A stretch of DNA of 64,000 nucleotides from DASXQK01 sp963724385 (GCA_963724385.1 CAVRUJ010000001.1:2604001-2668000); one strand, 5' to 3'; positions 44,297 to 53,492 are shown, counted from the stretch's first letter. The notes: a model not told the origin generated them from the letters alone. Made by a program: numbers and translations.

Positions 44297-45085
44297 CTAC
44301 GCCAACAGGACATCGCGCACAAACTTCACGCCGAGAAAGGCCAGGGTAAGCAGCAAATAGGCCGTGAGCACGAAGCGTGCCGCCCGGCGCCCGCGCAGGC
44401 CCGTGCGCCATTGCAGCCAGAGGAGGAGCCCCAGCACGACGAAGGCGAGAAGCGAGAACAAGGTCTTGTGATCGAAGACGAGGAGCCGGCCCGAAATCAG
44501 ATATTGGGTCGCCATGCCGCTCAGCACGCCGATGCCGAGCACGACTTCGGCGGCGGCCAGGAGACCATGGACCAGCCGCTCGCCATCGGCGATGGATGGC
44601 AGGGTCTCAAGAAAGCGGCTCTGCTGGCGGCGTTTCAGGGCCCTCTCCTGAAGCAGGCCGGCCAGCCCCGCCACCGCCGCGATGGTGGCGAGACCGTAAG
44701 TGGCGAGCGACACGGCGATATGGATGCCGAGCCATGCCGCCGGCTGCGTCGCCGGCTGCGGCTCGGGGGGCAGGGCCGCGAACAGCGTTCCGCCAACCCC
44801 AAGCAGGAAGCAATAGGCGGCCAAGAGCGGTAGGAGTCGCCAGGCCACCTCGTTCAGCGCCGCGGCGACGACGAAGAGGATGAGGGCCGCATCGGCGCTG
44901 ACCCACAACGCGCCGCTGAAGCTCGCATGCCAGCCTTGGGCATTCGCGGCAGCGACCTGGATCGTGGGCCCGGCGACGGCAAGGGCGAGCGCGCACCAGA
45001 CCACCGCGTCGCGCCGGTCGCGAGGACGCAGCAGCAACAGGATGGCCGGAACCAGGGCCAGGAGTGCCAGAAGATCGAGCAGCAT
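44297..45085 (-). CDS. CcsA/HemX-like membrane protein (cytochrome c assembly family, YpjD type)
   Basis: 262 residues with eight predicted membrane helices. GIHIAVSLATYGLATIAAVAGL and YLISGRLLVFDHKTLFSLLAF are the conserved helices of the CcsA/HemX group. The tryptophan-rich heme-handling motif of true CcsA/CcmC is not evident, so the protein fits the YpjD/HemX branch, of unclear function. In alphaproteobacteria and gammaproteobacteria this family sits next to ffh; here it is divergent from ispDF, with 83 bp between starts. Confidence 0.82.
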   Translation of the reverse strand: MLLDLLALLALVPAILLLLRPRDRRDAVVWCALALAVAGPTIQVAAANAQGWHASFSGALWVSADAALILFVVAAALNEVAWRLLPLLAAYCFLLGVGGTLFAALPPEPQPATQPAAWLGIHIAVSLATYGLATIAAVAGLAGLLQERALKRRQQSRFLETLPSIADGERLVHGLLAAAEVVLGIGVLSGMATQYLISGRLLVFDHKTLFSLLAFVVLGLLLWLQWRTGLRGRRAARFVLTAYLLLTLAFLGVKFVRDVLLA

Positions 45086-45168
45086 GTGCGCCAGGACTGT
45101 GGAGCCCACCGCTAGCCGGAAAAACCCGGCTTGGCAAGCCTCCGCCAGCCGCACTACCCTCCGCGCCG

Positions 45169-46320
45169 ATGACCCCCTGCCCCACCGTCGCCCTCCTCGT
45201 CGCCGCCGGCCGCGGCCAGCGCTTCGGCGCCGCCTTGCCCAAGCAGTATCTGCCGCTGGCCGGCAAGCCGATGCTGTGCCACAGCGTCGAGACCTTCGCC
45301 CGTCATCCATCGGTCGATGCGGTGCGCGTGGTCATTCACGGCGACGACCGGCCGCGCTACGAAGCGGCGATATCGGGTCTGACGCTTCTGCCTCCTGTCG
45401 AGGGCGGCGCCACGCGGCAGGAATCGGTGCGTCGCGGCCTGGAAAGTTTGAGCGGCCTCGCTTGCGAGCGCGTGCTCATCCACGACGCCGCCCGTCCGCT
45501 GGTGGATGCGGGCCTGATCGATCGGACTCTGGCCGCGCTCGACCATGCCACGGGGGCGATCCCGGCCCTGCCCATCGCCGATACGGTGAAGCGCGCCGAA
45601 GACGGTCTCATTGCCGGAACCCTCGACCGGACCAAGCTCTTTCGCGCCCAGACGCCGCAGACCTTCCGCTACGCCGAGATCCTGGCCGCCCATCGCGCCG
45701 CGGCGGGGCGCGAACTCACCGACGATGCCGCGGTCGCCGAGGCGGCGGGATTGGCCGTGGCGCTTGTCGCCGGCGCGGAGGAGAATTTCAAAGTCACCAA
45801 CGAAGCCGATCTCTTGCGCGCCCAGCGCCTGCTGACGCCCCAGATCGACCTGCGCTGCGGCAGCGGCTTCGACGTCCACCGGTTTTGCCCGGGCGACAAG
45901 GTGATGCTCTGCGGCGTCGCCGTGCCTCATGACCGGGGCCTGGAAGGACACTCGGATTCGGACGTCGGCCTCCATTCGCTCACCGATGCCCTGCTGGGTT
46001 CCATCGGCGCCGGCGACATCGGGATGCATTTTCCACCCAGCGATCCGCAATGGCGGGGTGCCGATTCCGCCCGCTTCCTCGCCCATGCGGCGTCGCTCAT
46101 CGCGGCGCGGGGCGGGCGAATCCTTTCGGTTGACGTAACCCTGATCTGCGAGCGTCCGCGCATCGGACCCCATCGCCAAGCCATGGTCGAACGCGTCGCC
46201 GCGATCCTCGCCATTGACAGCTCGCGGGTCAGCATCAAGGCGACCACGACCGAGGGGCTGGGCTTCACCGGACGCCGGGAGGGTATCGCCGCCCAGGCGA
46301 CGGCCAGCGTGCTGCTGTGA
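45169..46320 (+). CDS. ispDF: Bifunctional 2-C-methyl-D-erythritol 4-phosphate cytidylyltransferase / 2-C-methyl-D-erythritol 2,4-cyclodiphosphate synthase
   Basis: 383 residues, fusing steps three and five of the MEP isoprenoid pathway. IspD (1-225): LLVAAGRGQRFG for CTP, PKQYLPLAGKPM, LIHDAARPLVD and TDDAAVAEAAGL. IspF (226-383): GSGFDVHRF with metal-binding Asp and His, GHSDSDVGLHSLTDALLGSIGAGDIG, and KATTTEGLGFTGRREGI. The fused form is common in alphaproteobacteria. GTGA overlap with pncC. Confidence 0.96.
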   Translation: MTPCPTVALLVAAGRGQRFGAALPKQYLPLAGKPMLCHSVETFARHPSVDAVRVVIHGDDRPRYEAAISGLTLLPPVEGGATRQESVRRGLESLSGLACERVLIHDAARPLVDAGLIDRTLAALDHATGAIPALPIADTVKRAEDGLIAGTLDRTKLFRAQTPQTFRYAEILAAHRAAAGRELTDDAAVAEAAGLAVALVAGAEENFKVTNEADLLRAQRLLTPQIDLRCGSGFDVHRFCPGDKVMLCGVAVPHDRGLEGHSDSDVGLHSLTDALLGSIGAGDIGMHFPPSDPQWRGADSARFLAHAASLIAARGGRILSVDVTLICERPRIGPHRQAMVERVAAILAIDSSRVSIKATTTEGLGFTGRREGIAAQATASVLL

Positions 46321-46784
46321 GTCCGGCAGCACTGCTTGACCTCTACCGTCAGGCCGGGCTTCGAATCGCCACTGCTGAATCCTGCACCGGCGGGCTCCTG
46401 GCCGGGCGGCTGACCGACGTTGCCGGCTCATCCGACGTTCTGGAGCGGGGCTTCGTCACCTATTCCAACCAGTCCAAGACGGAGCTTCTGGGCGTGCCGG
46501 CGACGCTCATCGCCAAGCATGGCGCGGTCAGCGTCCAGGTCGCCCGAGCCATGGCCGAGGGCGCGCTCGCCCACGGGCCGGCCGAAGTCGCCATCGCGGT
46601 CACCGGCATTGCCGGCCCTGGGGGGGCCACGCCGGGCAAGCCAGTCGGCCTCGTCTACCTGGCCCTCGCCCGCCGTGGACGCGAGACGGCGGTGGAGCGT
46701 CACCAGTTCCCCGGCGACCGGGCGGCCGTGCGCGCAGCGACGGTGGAGCACGCCATCGAGCTTCTCGGCAGCGCGCTTTCTTGA
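46317..46784 (+). CDS. pncC: Nicotinamide-nucleotide amidohydrolase PncC (CinA C-terminal type)
   Basis: 155 residues, GTG start overlapping the ispDF stop. RIATAESCTGGLLAGRLTDVAGSS carries the catalytic Ser and is the CinA-C signature; VTGIAGPGGATPGKPVGLVY follows. Deamidates NMN to nicotinate mononucleotide in pyridine nucleotide recycling. The stand-alone form lacks the N-terminal CinA domain. TTGA overlap with the next gene. Confidence 0.93.
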   Translation: MSPAALLDLYRQAGLRIATAESCTGGLLAGRLTDVAGSSDVLERGFVTYSNQSKTELLGVPATLIAKHGAVSVQVARAMAEGALAHGPAEVAIAVTGIAGPGGATPGKPVGLVYLALARRGRETAVERHQFPGDRAAVRAATVEHAIELLGSALS

Positions 46785-47575
46785 CGCGCCGCATCTTCGG
46801 GGTGGATTTCAGCGGCGCGAAGGATGCCGGCCGGCACATTTGGATCGCCGAGGGCGTGCCCACGCCGCGGGGCTTGCACATCCTCTCCTGCCTGCCGGCC
46901 GAAGAACTTCGCGGCGGAGCCAGGGCGCGGGAAGCAGCCCTCTTGGCCTTGGGCCAATTCATCGCCGGTCATCGGGACGCGATCTTCGGCTGCGATTTTC
47001 CCTTCGCCCTGCCGCGAGAGATCATGGGCGCCGAGACCTGGGACAGCTTCATCGCCGGTTTCGACCATGCCGACGCGCTCGCCTTCCGCGAATCTTGCCG
47101 GCGCGTCAGCCCTGGACGCGAGCCCAGGCGCCAGACGGACAAGGAGGCCAAGACTCCCTGGTGCGCGTTTAACCTGCGTCTCTACCATCAGACCTATTGG
47201 GGCCTGGCGGGACTTCTGCGGCCGCTCGTCGCCAAGGGCGCCGCAGCCGTGTTGCCCATGCAGAAGCCCGGCGCCGGCAAGGCCTGGATGATCGAAACCT
47301 GCCCAGCTTCGGTTCTGAAGCATCTCGCCTGGCAAGGAAGCTACAAGCACGCCGGGCTTGCCGGGCAGCGACGGGCGATCCTCCAACTCCTGCAACGCAA
47401 GGGCCATCTCGCTGTCCTCGACGGCAAGCTTGCCGACCGGATCCTCGCCGATGCCGGTGGAGACGCTCTCGACAGCGTCATCGCCGCCCTCGCGACGGCC
47501 CGCGCGCAGGGCGATATCGCCGCCGGCCGCGGGGGCGGGGATCGGATCGAGGGACGCGTGTACTTCGCGGTCTAA
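46781..47575 (+). CDS. DUF429 domain protein, predicted RNase H-like nuclease fold
   Basis: 264 residues, TTG start inside the TTGA overlap with pncC. FGVDFSGAKDAG at the N-terminus is the RNase H-like first strand with its Asp; IFGCDFPFALP gives another acidic position; and DALDSVIAALATA near the end is the third. This DUF429 arrangement predicts a nuclease-like fold but no activity has been assigned to it. Possibly linked to CinA-like function by co-expression only. Overlaps the convergent ratA-like gene by 4 bp at CTAA. Confidence 0.8.
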   Translation: MTRRIFGVDFSGAKDAGRHIWIAEGVPTPRGLHILSCLPAEELRGGARAREAALLALGQFIAGHRDAIFGCDFPFALPREIMGAETWDSFIAGFDHADALAFRESCRRVSPGREPRRQTDKEAKTPWCAFNLRLYHQTYWGLAGLLRPLVAKGAAAVLPMQKPGAGKAWMIETCPASVLKHLAWQGSYKHAGLAGQRRAILQLLQRKGHLAVLDGKLADRILADAGGDALDSVIAALATARAQGDIAAGRGGGDRIEGRVYFAV

Positions 47576-48027
47576 GCGGCGGTGGGCTGTGGCGCCCCGT
47601 AGAGCTTTCGCGCCCGGGTTTCGAAGGCGCCGACCATGCGCCGCACGGCTTCGTGGAACAGCACCCCGATCAGCTTCTGGAGCATGGCCGAGCGGAACTC
47701 GAATTCGACCTGGAAATCGATGCGGCAGCAGCCGTCCCCCACCGGCTCGAAGCGCCAGCGGTTGGACATATGCTTGAAGGGGCCATCGGCATAGGTCACG
47801 TGGATGGCGAGCGCCTCGGGATCGAGCTCGACCCGGCTGGTGAAGCGCTCGCGGATCATCTTGAAGCCGATGATGAGATCGGCCAGCAGGAAATCGGGCC
47901 GGCGCTCGCGGATCCGGGCGCCGATGCACCAGGGCAGGAACTCGGGATAGCGCTCCACGTCGGCGACGAGGTCGTAGAGCTGGCGCGGGCTATAGCCCAG
48001 CAGGCGCTGCTCGGCATGCCGGATCAT
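47572..48027 (-). CDS. RatA/COQ10-type START-domain protein
   Basis: 151 residues. HAEQRLLGYSPRQLYDLVADVERYPEFLPWCIG is the family start (YPEFLPWC is the hallmark), and the HEAVRRMVGAFETRARKLYG helix closes the cavity. Called RatA toxin in E. coli but the family fold binds lipids, and the COQ10 branch serves ubiquinone function. In alphaproteobacteria it sits next to lipA, as here (14 bp apart), which fits a coenzyme Q or respiratory role. Confidence 0.88.
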   Translation of the reverse strand: MIRHAEQRLLGYSPRQLYDLVADVERYPEFLPWCIGARIRERRPDFLLADLIIGFKMIRERFTSRVELDPEALAIHVTYADGPFKHMSNRWRFEPVGDGCCRIDFQVEFEFRSAMLQKLIGVLFHEAVRRMVGAFETRARKLYGAPQPTAA

Positions 48028-48041
48028 GAGGCCTCGCGCGT

Positions 48042-48974
48042 CTAAGCGAGGCGGGCACTGCGGGCGGCGCGGAGCCGCTCGAAATCCTCGCCGGCATGGT
48101 AGGAAGACCGGGTGAGCGGCGAGGCTGCCACCAGCAGGAACCCCTTGCCCTCGGCCATGCGCTTCAGCTCCTGGAATTCCTCGGGCGGAACGAAGCGCTC
48201 GACGGGATGATGCTTGGGCGTGGGCTGGAGATATTGCCCGACGGTGAGGAAATCGACATCCGCCACGCGCATGTCGTCCATCACCTGGAGCACCTCATCC
48301 CGCGTCTCGCCCAGGCCCACCATGAGCCCGGACTTGGTGAACAGGCTGGGATCGAGCGCCTTTACCTTGGCCAGGAGCTGCAGCGACGCGAAGTAGCGGG
48401 CACCGGGCCGGACCGGGCGGTAGAGCCGCGGCACCGTCTCGAGGTTATGATTGTAGACATCGGGCCGCGCGGCCACGACAGCCTCCACCGCGCCGGGCTT
48501 GCGCAGGAAATCGGGCGTCAGCACCTCGATGGTCGTAGCCGGCGCCTGCTTGCGGATCTGGCGGATGGTCTCGGCGAAATGGGCCGCACCGCCGTCGTCG
48601 AGGTCGTCGCGGTCGACCGAAGTGATCACGATATGGGAGAGGCCGAGGGTCGCCACCGCCTCGCCGACATGGGCGGGCTCATGGGGATCGAGCTTGTCGG
48701 GCAGACCGGTCGCGACGTTGCAGAAGGCGCAGGCCCGGGTGCAGACATCGCCCAGGATCATCATCGTCGCGTGCTTCTTGCTCCAGCATTCGCCGATGTT
48801 GGGGCAGGCTGCCTCCTCGCAGACCGTGCGGAGATCGAGCCGGCGCATGAGCGCCCGAGTCTCCTGATAAATGGCGGAGCCGGGCGCCTTGACCCGGATC
48901 CAGGCCGGCTTGCGCTGGATCGGGGAATCCGGACGATCGAGCTTTTCAGGGTGGCGGGGTCGGACGGCGTCCAT
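48042..48974 (-). CDS. lipA: Lipoyl synthase
   Basis: 310 residues. Two iron-sulfur cluster sites: the auxiliary CEEAACPNIGEC and the radical-SAM CTRACAFC. GLPDKLDPHEPAHVGEAVA and VGQYLQPTPKHHPVERFV follow. Inserts sulfur into octanoyl groups on E2 domains, so it serves the pyruvate dehydrogenase encoded just upstream. The C-terminal SRSSYHAGEDF-type Ser (SPLTRSSYHAGEDF) is present. 6 bp after lpdA. Confidence 0.96.
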   Translation of the reverse strand: MDAVRPRHPEKLDRPDSPIQRKPAWIRVKAPGSAIYQETRALMRRLDLRTVCEEAACPNIGECWSKKHATMMILGDVCTRACAFCNVATGLPDKLDPHEPAHVGEAVATLGLSHIVITSVDRDDLDDGGAAHFAETIRQIRKQAPATTIEVLTPDFLRKPGAVEAVVAARPDVYNHNLETVPRLYRPVRPGARYFASLQLLAKVKALDPSLFTKSGLMVGLGETRDEVLQVMDDMRVADVDFLTVGQYLQPTPKHHPVERFVPPEEFQELKRMAEGKGFLLVAASPLTRSSYHAGEDFERLRAARSARLA

Positions 48975-48980
48975 GGCGTT

Positions 48981-50369
48981 CTAGATGTGGAGGGCCCGGC
49001 CATAGGCGTCAAGCACCGCCTCGTGCATGGTCTCGGAGAGCGTCGGGTGGGGAAAGATGGTCGCCATCAGCTCCGCCTCGGTCGTCTCCAGGCCCCGGGC
49101 GATGGTGTAGCCCTGGATCAGCTCGGTCACCTCGGCCCCGATCATATGGGCGCCGAGAAGCTCGCCCGTCTTGGCATCGAACACGGTCTTGATCAGGCCT
49201 TCCGTCTCGCCCATGGCGATCGCCTTGCCGTTGCCGATATAGGGAAAGCGCCCGACCCTCACCTCCCGGCCGGCGGCCTTGGCCGCCGCCTCGGTCAGGC
49301 CCACGCTCGCCACCTGGGGCATGCAATAGGTGCAGCCGGGAACCTTGGTCGCATCGAGGGGATGCAGCCCCTTCACCCCGGCGATCCGCTCGACGCAGAG
49401 CACGCCCTCATGCATCGCCTTGTGGGCGAGCCAGGGCGGGCCGACCAGGTCGCCGATGGCGTAGACCCCGGACTCGCCCGTGGCGCACCAGGGGTCGATG
49501 ACGACGTGGGTCTTCTCGACCTTCACCTTGGTCCCTTCGAGGCCGAGGTTCTCCACATTGCCGACGATGCCCACAGCCAGGATCACCCGCTCGACCGCGA
49601 TCTCGGTGGTGGAAGGGCCGGCGGCCACCGTCGCGGTGACGCTGTCAGCGGCCTTCTTCAGGCCCTTCACCGTGGCGCCGGTCAGGATCTTCATGCCCTG
49701 CTTCTCGAAGGACTTGCGGGCGAAGGCGGAAATCTCCGCATCCTCCACCGGCAGGACGCGATCGAGCACTTCGATCACCGTCACCTCGGCGCCCATGTTG
49801 CGATAGAAACTCGCAAACTCGATGCCGATGGCGCCGCTGCCCACGACCAGGAGGGATTTCGGCATGCGGTCCGGAACCATGGCTTCCTTGTAGGTCCAGA
49901 CGAGCTTGCCGTCGGGCTCGAGCCCCGGCAGCGAGCGCGCCCTGGCACCGGTCGCGAGGATGATGTGTTTGGCCAGAAGCATGTCGCCCTTGTCGACGGC
50001 GACCTTGCCTGGGCCGGCGAGGCGAGCGTGACCTTCGATCACGCTCACCTTGTTCTTCCGCATCAGGAACTTGACGCCGTTGGACAGCTGGGCCGCCACC
50101 TTGCGCGAGCGCTCGACGATCTTCTTGGTGTCATAGGCCACCTCCTTGGCCGAGAAACCGTAGTCGCCGAGATGACGCAGCAGATGGGCGATCTCCGAGG
50201 AGCGAAGCAGGGCCTTGGTCGGAATGCAGCCCCAATTGAGGCAGATGCCACCCAGCTGGTCGCGTTCCACCAGCGCCGTCTTGAGGCCGAGCTGGGCCGC
50301 GCGGATGGCGGCGACATAGCCGCCCGGGCCGCTGCCGACGATGACCAGATCGAAGCTCTGCTCGGCCAT
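48981..50369 (-). CDS. lpdA: Dihydrolipoyl dehydrogenase (E3)
   Basis: 462 residues. FAD site VGSGPGGYVAAIRAAQLG, redox-active disulfide GGICLNWGCIPTKALL, NAD site VVGSGAIGIEFASFYRNMG, and the C-terminal His-Glu catalytic pair in FPHPTLSETMHEA. Reoxidises lipoyl groups of the E2 core. In the order pdhA-pdhB-pdhC-cupin-lpdA-lipA on one strand. Confidence 0.96.
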   Translation of the reverse strand: MAEQSFDLVIVGSGPGGYVAAIRAAQLGLKTALVERDQLGGICLNWGCIPTKALLRSSEIAHLLRHLGDYGFSAKEVAYDTKKIVERSRKVAAQLSNGVKFLMRKNKVSVIEGHARLAGPGKVAVDKGDMLLAKHIILATGARARSLPGLEPDGKLVWTYKEAMVPDRMPKSLLVVGSGAIGIEFASFYRNMGAEVTVIEVLDRVLPVEDAEISAFARKSFEKQGMKILTGATVKGLKKAADSVTATVAAGPSTTEIAVERVILAVGIVGNVENLGLEGTKVKVEKTHVVIDPWCATGESGVYAIGDLVGPPWLAHKAMHEGVLCVERIAGVKGLHPLDATKVPGCTYCMPQVASVGLTEAAAKAAGREVRVGRFPYIGNGKAIAMGETEGLIKTVFDAKTGELLGAHMIGAEVTELIQGYTIARGLETTEAELMATIFPHPTLSETMHEAVLDAYGRALHI

Positions 50370-50373
50370 GCCG

Positions 50374-50745
50374 CTAGATCCTCTCGAGTTGGCCGCGGGT
50401 CAGCGCGCCGGCGGGGGCATCACCCGTATTGACCACGCCGCGGCGCTCCAGCAGCAGGATCTCGCATTCCTGCTCGGCATAGGGTTTGTGCTCGACCCCG
50501 CGCGGCACGACGATCATCTCGCCGGCAGCGACCGAAACCTGCCGGTCCCGGAAATCCATGCGCAACCTTCCCTTGAGCACCAGGAACAACTCGTCCGCCT
50601 CGGCGTGGCGATGCCAGATGAAATCGCCCATGAGCTTCACCACCTTGATCTCGTAGTCGTCGATGGTGTCGACCAGCTTCGGGTGCCAATGCTCGGCGAA
50701 GCTCGCGAGCTTTTGTCCCAGGTTGATCCGGTCGCCGGTCGCCAT
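50374..50745 (-). CDS. Cupin domain protein in the pyruvate dehydrogenase operon
   Basis: 123 residues, a single small barrel. Metal ligands are His and Glu in WHRHAEADELFLVLKG (two His and a Glu in motif 1) and His in PRGVEHKPYAEQECEILLLE (motif 2). Similar small cupins bind metal and act as isomerases, oxygenases or sensors; the substrate is unknown. It is located between pdhC (12 bp) and lpdA (4 bp), an unusual place, so it is expected to be co-transcribed with them. Confidence 0.85.
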   Translation of the reverse strand: MATGDRINLGQKLASFAEHWHPKLVDTIDDYEIKVVKLMGDFIWHRHAEADELFLVLKGRLRMDFRDRQVSVAAGEMIVVPRGVEHKPYAEQECEILLLERRGVVNTGDAPAGALTRGQLERI

Positions 50746-50757
50746 AAGCCCGACGTC

Positions 50758-52113
50758 CTAGAGCAGCAGGGTCAAGGGATCCTCGACCAGCTTCTTGAAG
50801 GCGGCCAGGAACTCGGCGCCGACAGCGCCGTCAACCACGCGATGGTCGCCCGACAGCGTGCAGCTCATCACCGTGGCGATGGCGAGCGCGCCTGCCTTCA
50901 CTACCGGACGCGGCTCGCCGGCGCCGACCGCGAGAATCCCGCCCTGCGGCGGGTTGATGACGGCCGCGAACTCGCGAATGCCGAACATGCCGAGGTTGGA
51001 GATCGAGAAGGTCCCGCCCTGGAACTCCTCGAGCTTCAGCTTGCCTTCCTTGGCCCGGGCGGCCAGCCCCTTCATCTCGTTGGAGATGGTGGCAAGGCCT
51101 TTCACGTCGGCATTGCGGATAATGGGCGTGATGAGGCCGCTGGGAATCGCGACCGCAACCGAGATGTCCACGGCATCGAACACCACGATGCCCTCGTCGG
51201 ACCAGGCGGCGTTGGCTGCCGGCACACGGCGCAGCGCCACTGCCGCGGCCTTGACCACGAGGTCGTTGACCGAGAGCTTGTAGACACCCTCGCCCTTTTC
51301 CGGCGCCTTGGCATTCAGATCGGCGCGGAGCTTGAGCAACGCGTCGATCTCGCAGTCGATGGTCAGGTAGTAGTGGGGAATCTGCTGCTTCGATTCGACC
51401 AGGCGCCGCGCGATCACCTTGCGGATCTTCGTATGCGGCAGGACGTGGTGGGCGATGTTGCCGGCGACCACGGCAGCCGAAAGCGCGGGTACAGCTCCAA
51501 TCTGCGCAACCGGCGCTGCAACGGCCGGCGCCGGTGCTGCTGCGGTGGCCGGACGGGCTCCCGGACCCTTGGCCTTCGCCGCTTCCACATCGGTCTTGAC
51601 GATGCGGCCATGCGGGCCGCTGCCGGACAGGGACTTGAGCTCGATACCCGCCTCGGTCGCGAGCCTGCGGGCGAGCGGGCTGGCAAAGATCCGTTCGCCC
51701 TCACCGTCCATGACCTTAGCGGCGGGCTGCGCCAGCGGCGCGGTGGACGCGGCAGGCAGCGGGCTCGCAGGAGCTGCCGATATTGCGACCGGCTTGGCAG
51801 GAGCTGGCGCAGCAGCAGCCGGAGTTGGCTTGGGCGCTGGCGCTGGCGCCGCGGCGGCTTTGGGATCCTCGCCTTCCCCTAGCAGCACGGCAATCGGCGC
51901 GTTGACCTTCACCCCGTCGGTGCCTTCGGGCACGAGGATATGCTGCAGGCGGCCCTCGTCCACTGCCTCGACTTCCATCGTCGCCTTGTCGGTTTCGATT
52001 TCGGCGATGACATCGCCTGCCTTAACGTCGTCGCCCTCCTTTTTCAGCCATTTGGCAAGCTTGCCCTCGGTCATGGTCGGCGACAGGGCGGGCATCAGGA
52101 TGTTGGTCGGCAT
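50758..52113 (-). CDS. pdhC: Dihydrolipoamide acetyltransferase of pyruvate dehydrogenase (E2)
   Basis: 451 residues. One lipoyl domain (1-80) with the lipoylated Lys in IETDKATMEVE, an Ala/Pro linker (85-130), a peripheral subunit-binding domain FASPLARRLATEAGIEL (about 148-180), another linker, and the catalytic domain (about 220-451) with the active His in SGDHRVVDGAVGAEFL. Forms the core of the complex and passes acetyl to CoA. Starts 2 bp after pdhB. Confidence 0.96.
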   Translation of the reverse strand: MPTNILMPALSPTMTEGKLAKWLKKEGDDVKAGDVIAEIETDKATMEVEAVDEGRLQHILVPEGTDGVKVNAPIAVLLGEGEDPKAAAAPAPAPKPTPAAAAPAPAKPVAISAAPASPLPAASTAPLAQPAAKVMDGEGERIFASPLARRLATEAGIELKSLSGSGPHGRIVKTDVEAAKAKGPGARPATAAAPAPAVAAPVAQIGAVPALSAAVVAGNIAHHVLPHTKIRKVIARRLVESKQQIPHYYLTIDCEIDALLKLRADLNAKAPEKGEGVYKLSVNDLVVKAAAVALRRVPAANAAWSDEGIVVFDAVDISVAVAIPSGLITPIIRNADVKGLATISNEMKGLAARAKEGKLKLEEFQGGTFSISNLGMFGIREFAAVINPPQGGILAVGAGEPRPVVKAGALAIATVMSCTLSGDHRVVDGAVGAEFLAAFKKLVEDPLTLLL

Positions 52114-52115
52114 CG

Positions 52116-53492
52116 CTACCCCCGGTAACAGACTTGACGCGCCGCGGCGGCGACTTGTTCGGCATGCGGCAGGGCGAGCTTTTCCAGATTGGCGGCGTAG
52201 GGAAGCGGCACATCTGCCCCGGCGACGCGGGCCACCGGCGCGTCGAGCCAATCGAAAGCCTGCTCCATCATGATGGCGGCGAGCTCGGCGCCGATGCCGG
52301 CGAAGGCCCAGCCTTCCTCGACCGTGACTAGGCGGTTGGTGCGCTTCACGGATTCGACCAGGGTCGGCGTGTCCAGCGGGCGCAGCGTGCGCAGGTCGAT
52401 CACCTCGGCCTCGATCCCTTCCGCGGCAAGCAGCTCGGCCGCCTTCAGGGCATGGCCGACCATGATGGAGAAGGCGGCGATGGTGACGTCGCGCCCGGGC
52501 CGCGCAACGCGGGCGCGGCCGATGGGCAGCACGAGGTCGCCGTCCGTCGGCACCGGGAAGCTCTGGCCGTAAAGCAGCTCGTTCTCCAGGAAGATGACAG
52601 GATTAGGGTCGCGGATGGCGGCCTTCAGTAGGCCTTTGGCGTCGGCCGCCGAATAGGGCGCTATGACTTTCAGCCCCGGCACATGGGAATACCAGCTGGC
52701 ATAGCACTGGGAATGCTGGGCGGCGACGCGCGAGGCGGCACCGTTGGGCCCGCGAAAGACGATCGGGCATTGCATCTGGCCGCCCGACATGTAACGGGTC
52801 TTGGCGGCCGAGTTGATGATCTGGTCCATCGCCTGCATGGCGAAGTTGAAGGTCATGAACTCGACGATGGGTCTGAGGCCGTTGAAGGCCGCGCCGACGC
52901 CGAGGCCGGCAAACCCATGTTCGGTGATGGGCGTGTCGATCACCCGCTTGGCGCCGAATTCCTCCAGCAGGCCCTGGCTCACCTTGTAAGCGCCCTGGTA
53001 CTCGGCCACTTCCTCGCCCATCAGGAACACCGTCGGATCCCGGCGCATCTCCTCGGCCATGGCATCGCGCAGGGCTTCGCGCACGGTCATGGTCTGGCTG
53101 GCGCCGCTCGCTGCTGGCTCCGGCGCGACGGTCGGGATCACCGGCTTCGGCGGGGCAGCGGGAGTTGCAGGAATGGCGGGAGGTGGTTGAACCGGGGCCG
53201 GCGCCGGCGGAGCGGGCGAAGGCTTTGCGGCAGCAGTCGGCGCGCGTTCGTCATCCCCCAGGAGCAGCGCGATGGGCGTGTTGACCTTGACGCCATCAGT
53301 CCCTTCCGGGACCAGGATCTCGGCCAGCTTGCCTTCGTCCACCGCCTCCACTTCCATGGTCGCCTTGTCGGTCTCGATCTCGGCGATCACATCGCCCGCC
53401 TTGACCGTATCGCCCTTGGCCTTCAGCCATTTGGCGAGCTTGCCCTCGGTCATGGTCGGCGACAGGGCCGGCATTTTGATTTCGATGGTCAT
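52116..53492 (-). CDS. pdhB: Pyruvate dehydrogenase E1 beta subunit with N-terminal lipoyl domain
   Basis: 458 residues. The first 80 are a lipoyl domain (Lys in IETDKATMEVE) about 80 percent identical to that of pdhC, followed by a Pro/Ala linker to about 130. The rest is a transketolase-type E1 beta: VREALRDAMAEEMRRD, FLMGEEVAEYQGAYKVSQGL, and FRGPNGAASRVAAQHSQ. A lipoyl domain on PdhB is known in Zymomonas, Sinorhizobium and relatives. 28 bp after pdhA. Confidence 0.96.
   Translation of the reverse strand: MTIEIKMPALSPTMTEGKLAKWLKAKGDTVKAGDVIAEIETDKATMEVEAVDEGKLAEILVPEGTDGVKVNTPIALLLGDDERAPTAAAKPSPAPPAPAPVQPPPAIPATPAAPPKPVIPTVAPEPAASGASQTMTVREALRDAMAEEMRRDPTVFLMGEEVAEYQGAYKVSQGLLEEFGAKRVIDTPITEHGFAGLGVGAAFNGLRPIVEFMTFNFAMQAMDQIINSAAKTRYMSGGQMQCPIVFRGPNGAASRVAAQHSQCYASWYSHVPGLKVIAPYSAADAKGLLKAAIRDPNPVIFLENELLYGQSFPVPTDGDLVLPIGRARVARPGRDVTIAAFSIMVGHALKAAELLAAEGIEAEVIDLRTLRPLDTPTLVESVKRTNRLVTVEEGWAFAGIGAELAAIMMEQAFDWLDAPVARVAGADVPLPYAANLEKLALPHAEQVAAAARQVCYRG

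Noticed and set aside
48096..50432. 778-codon plus-strand open frame opposite lipA and lpdA
   Set aside because: Antisense to two well-supported enzymes; composition typical of shadow frames.
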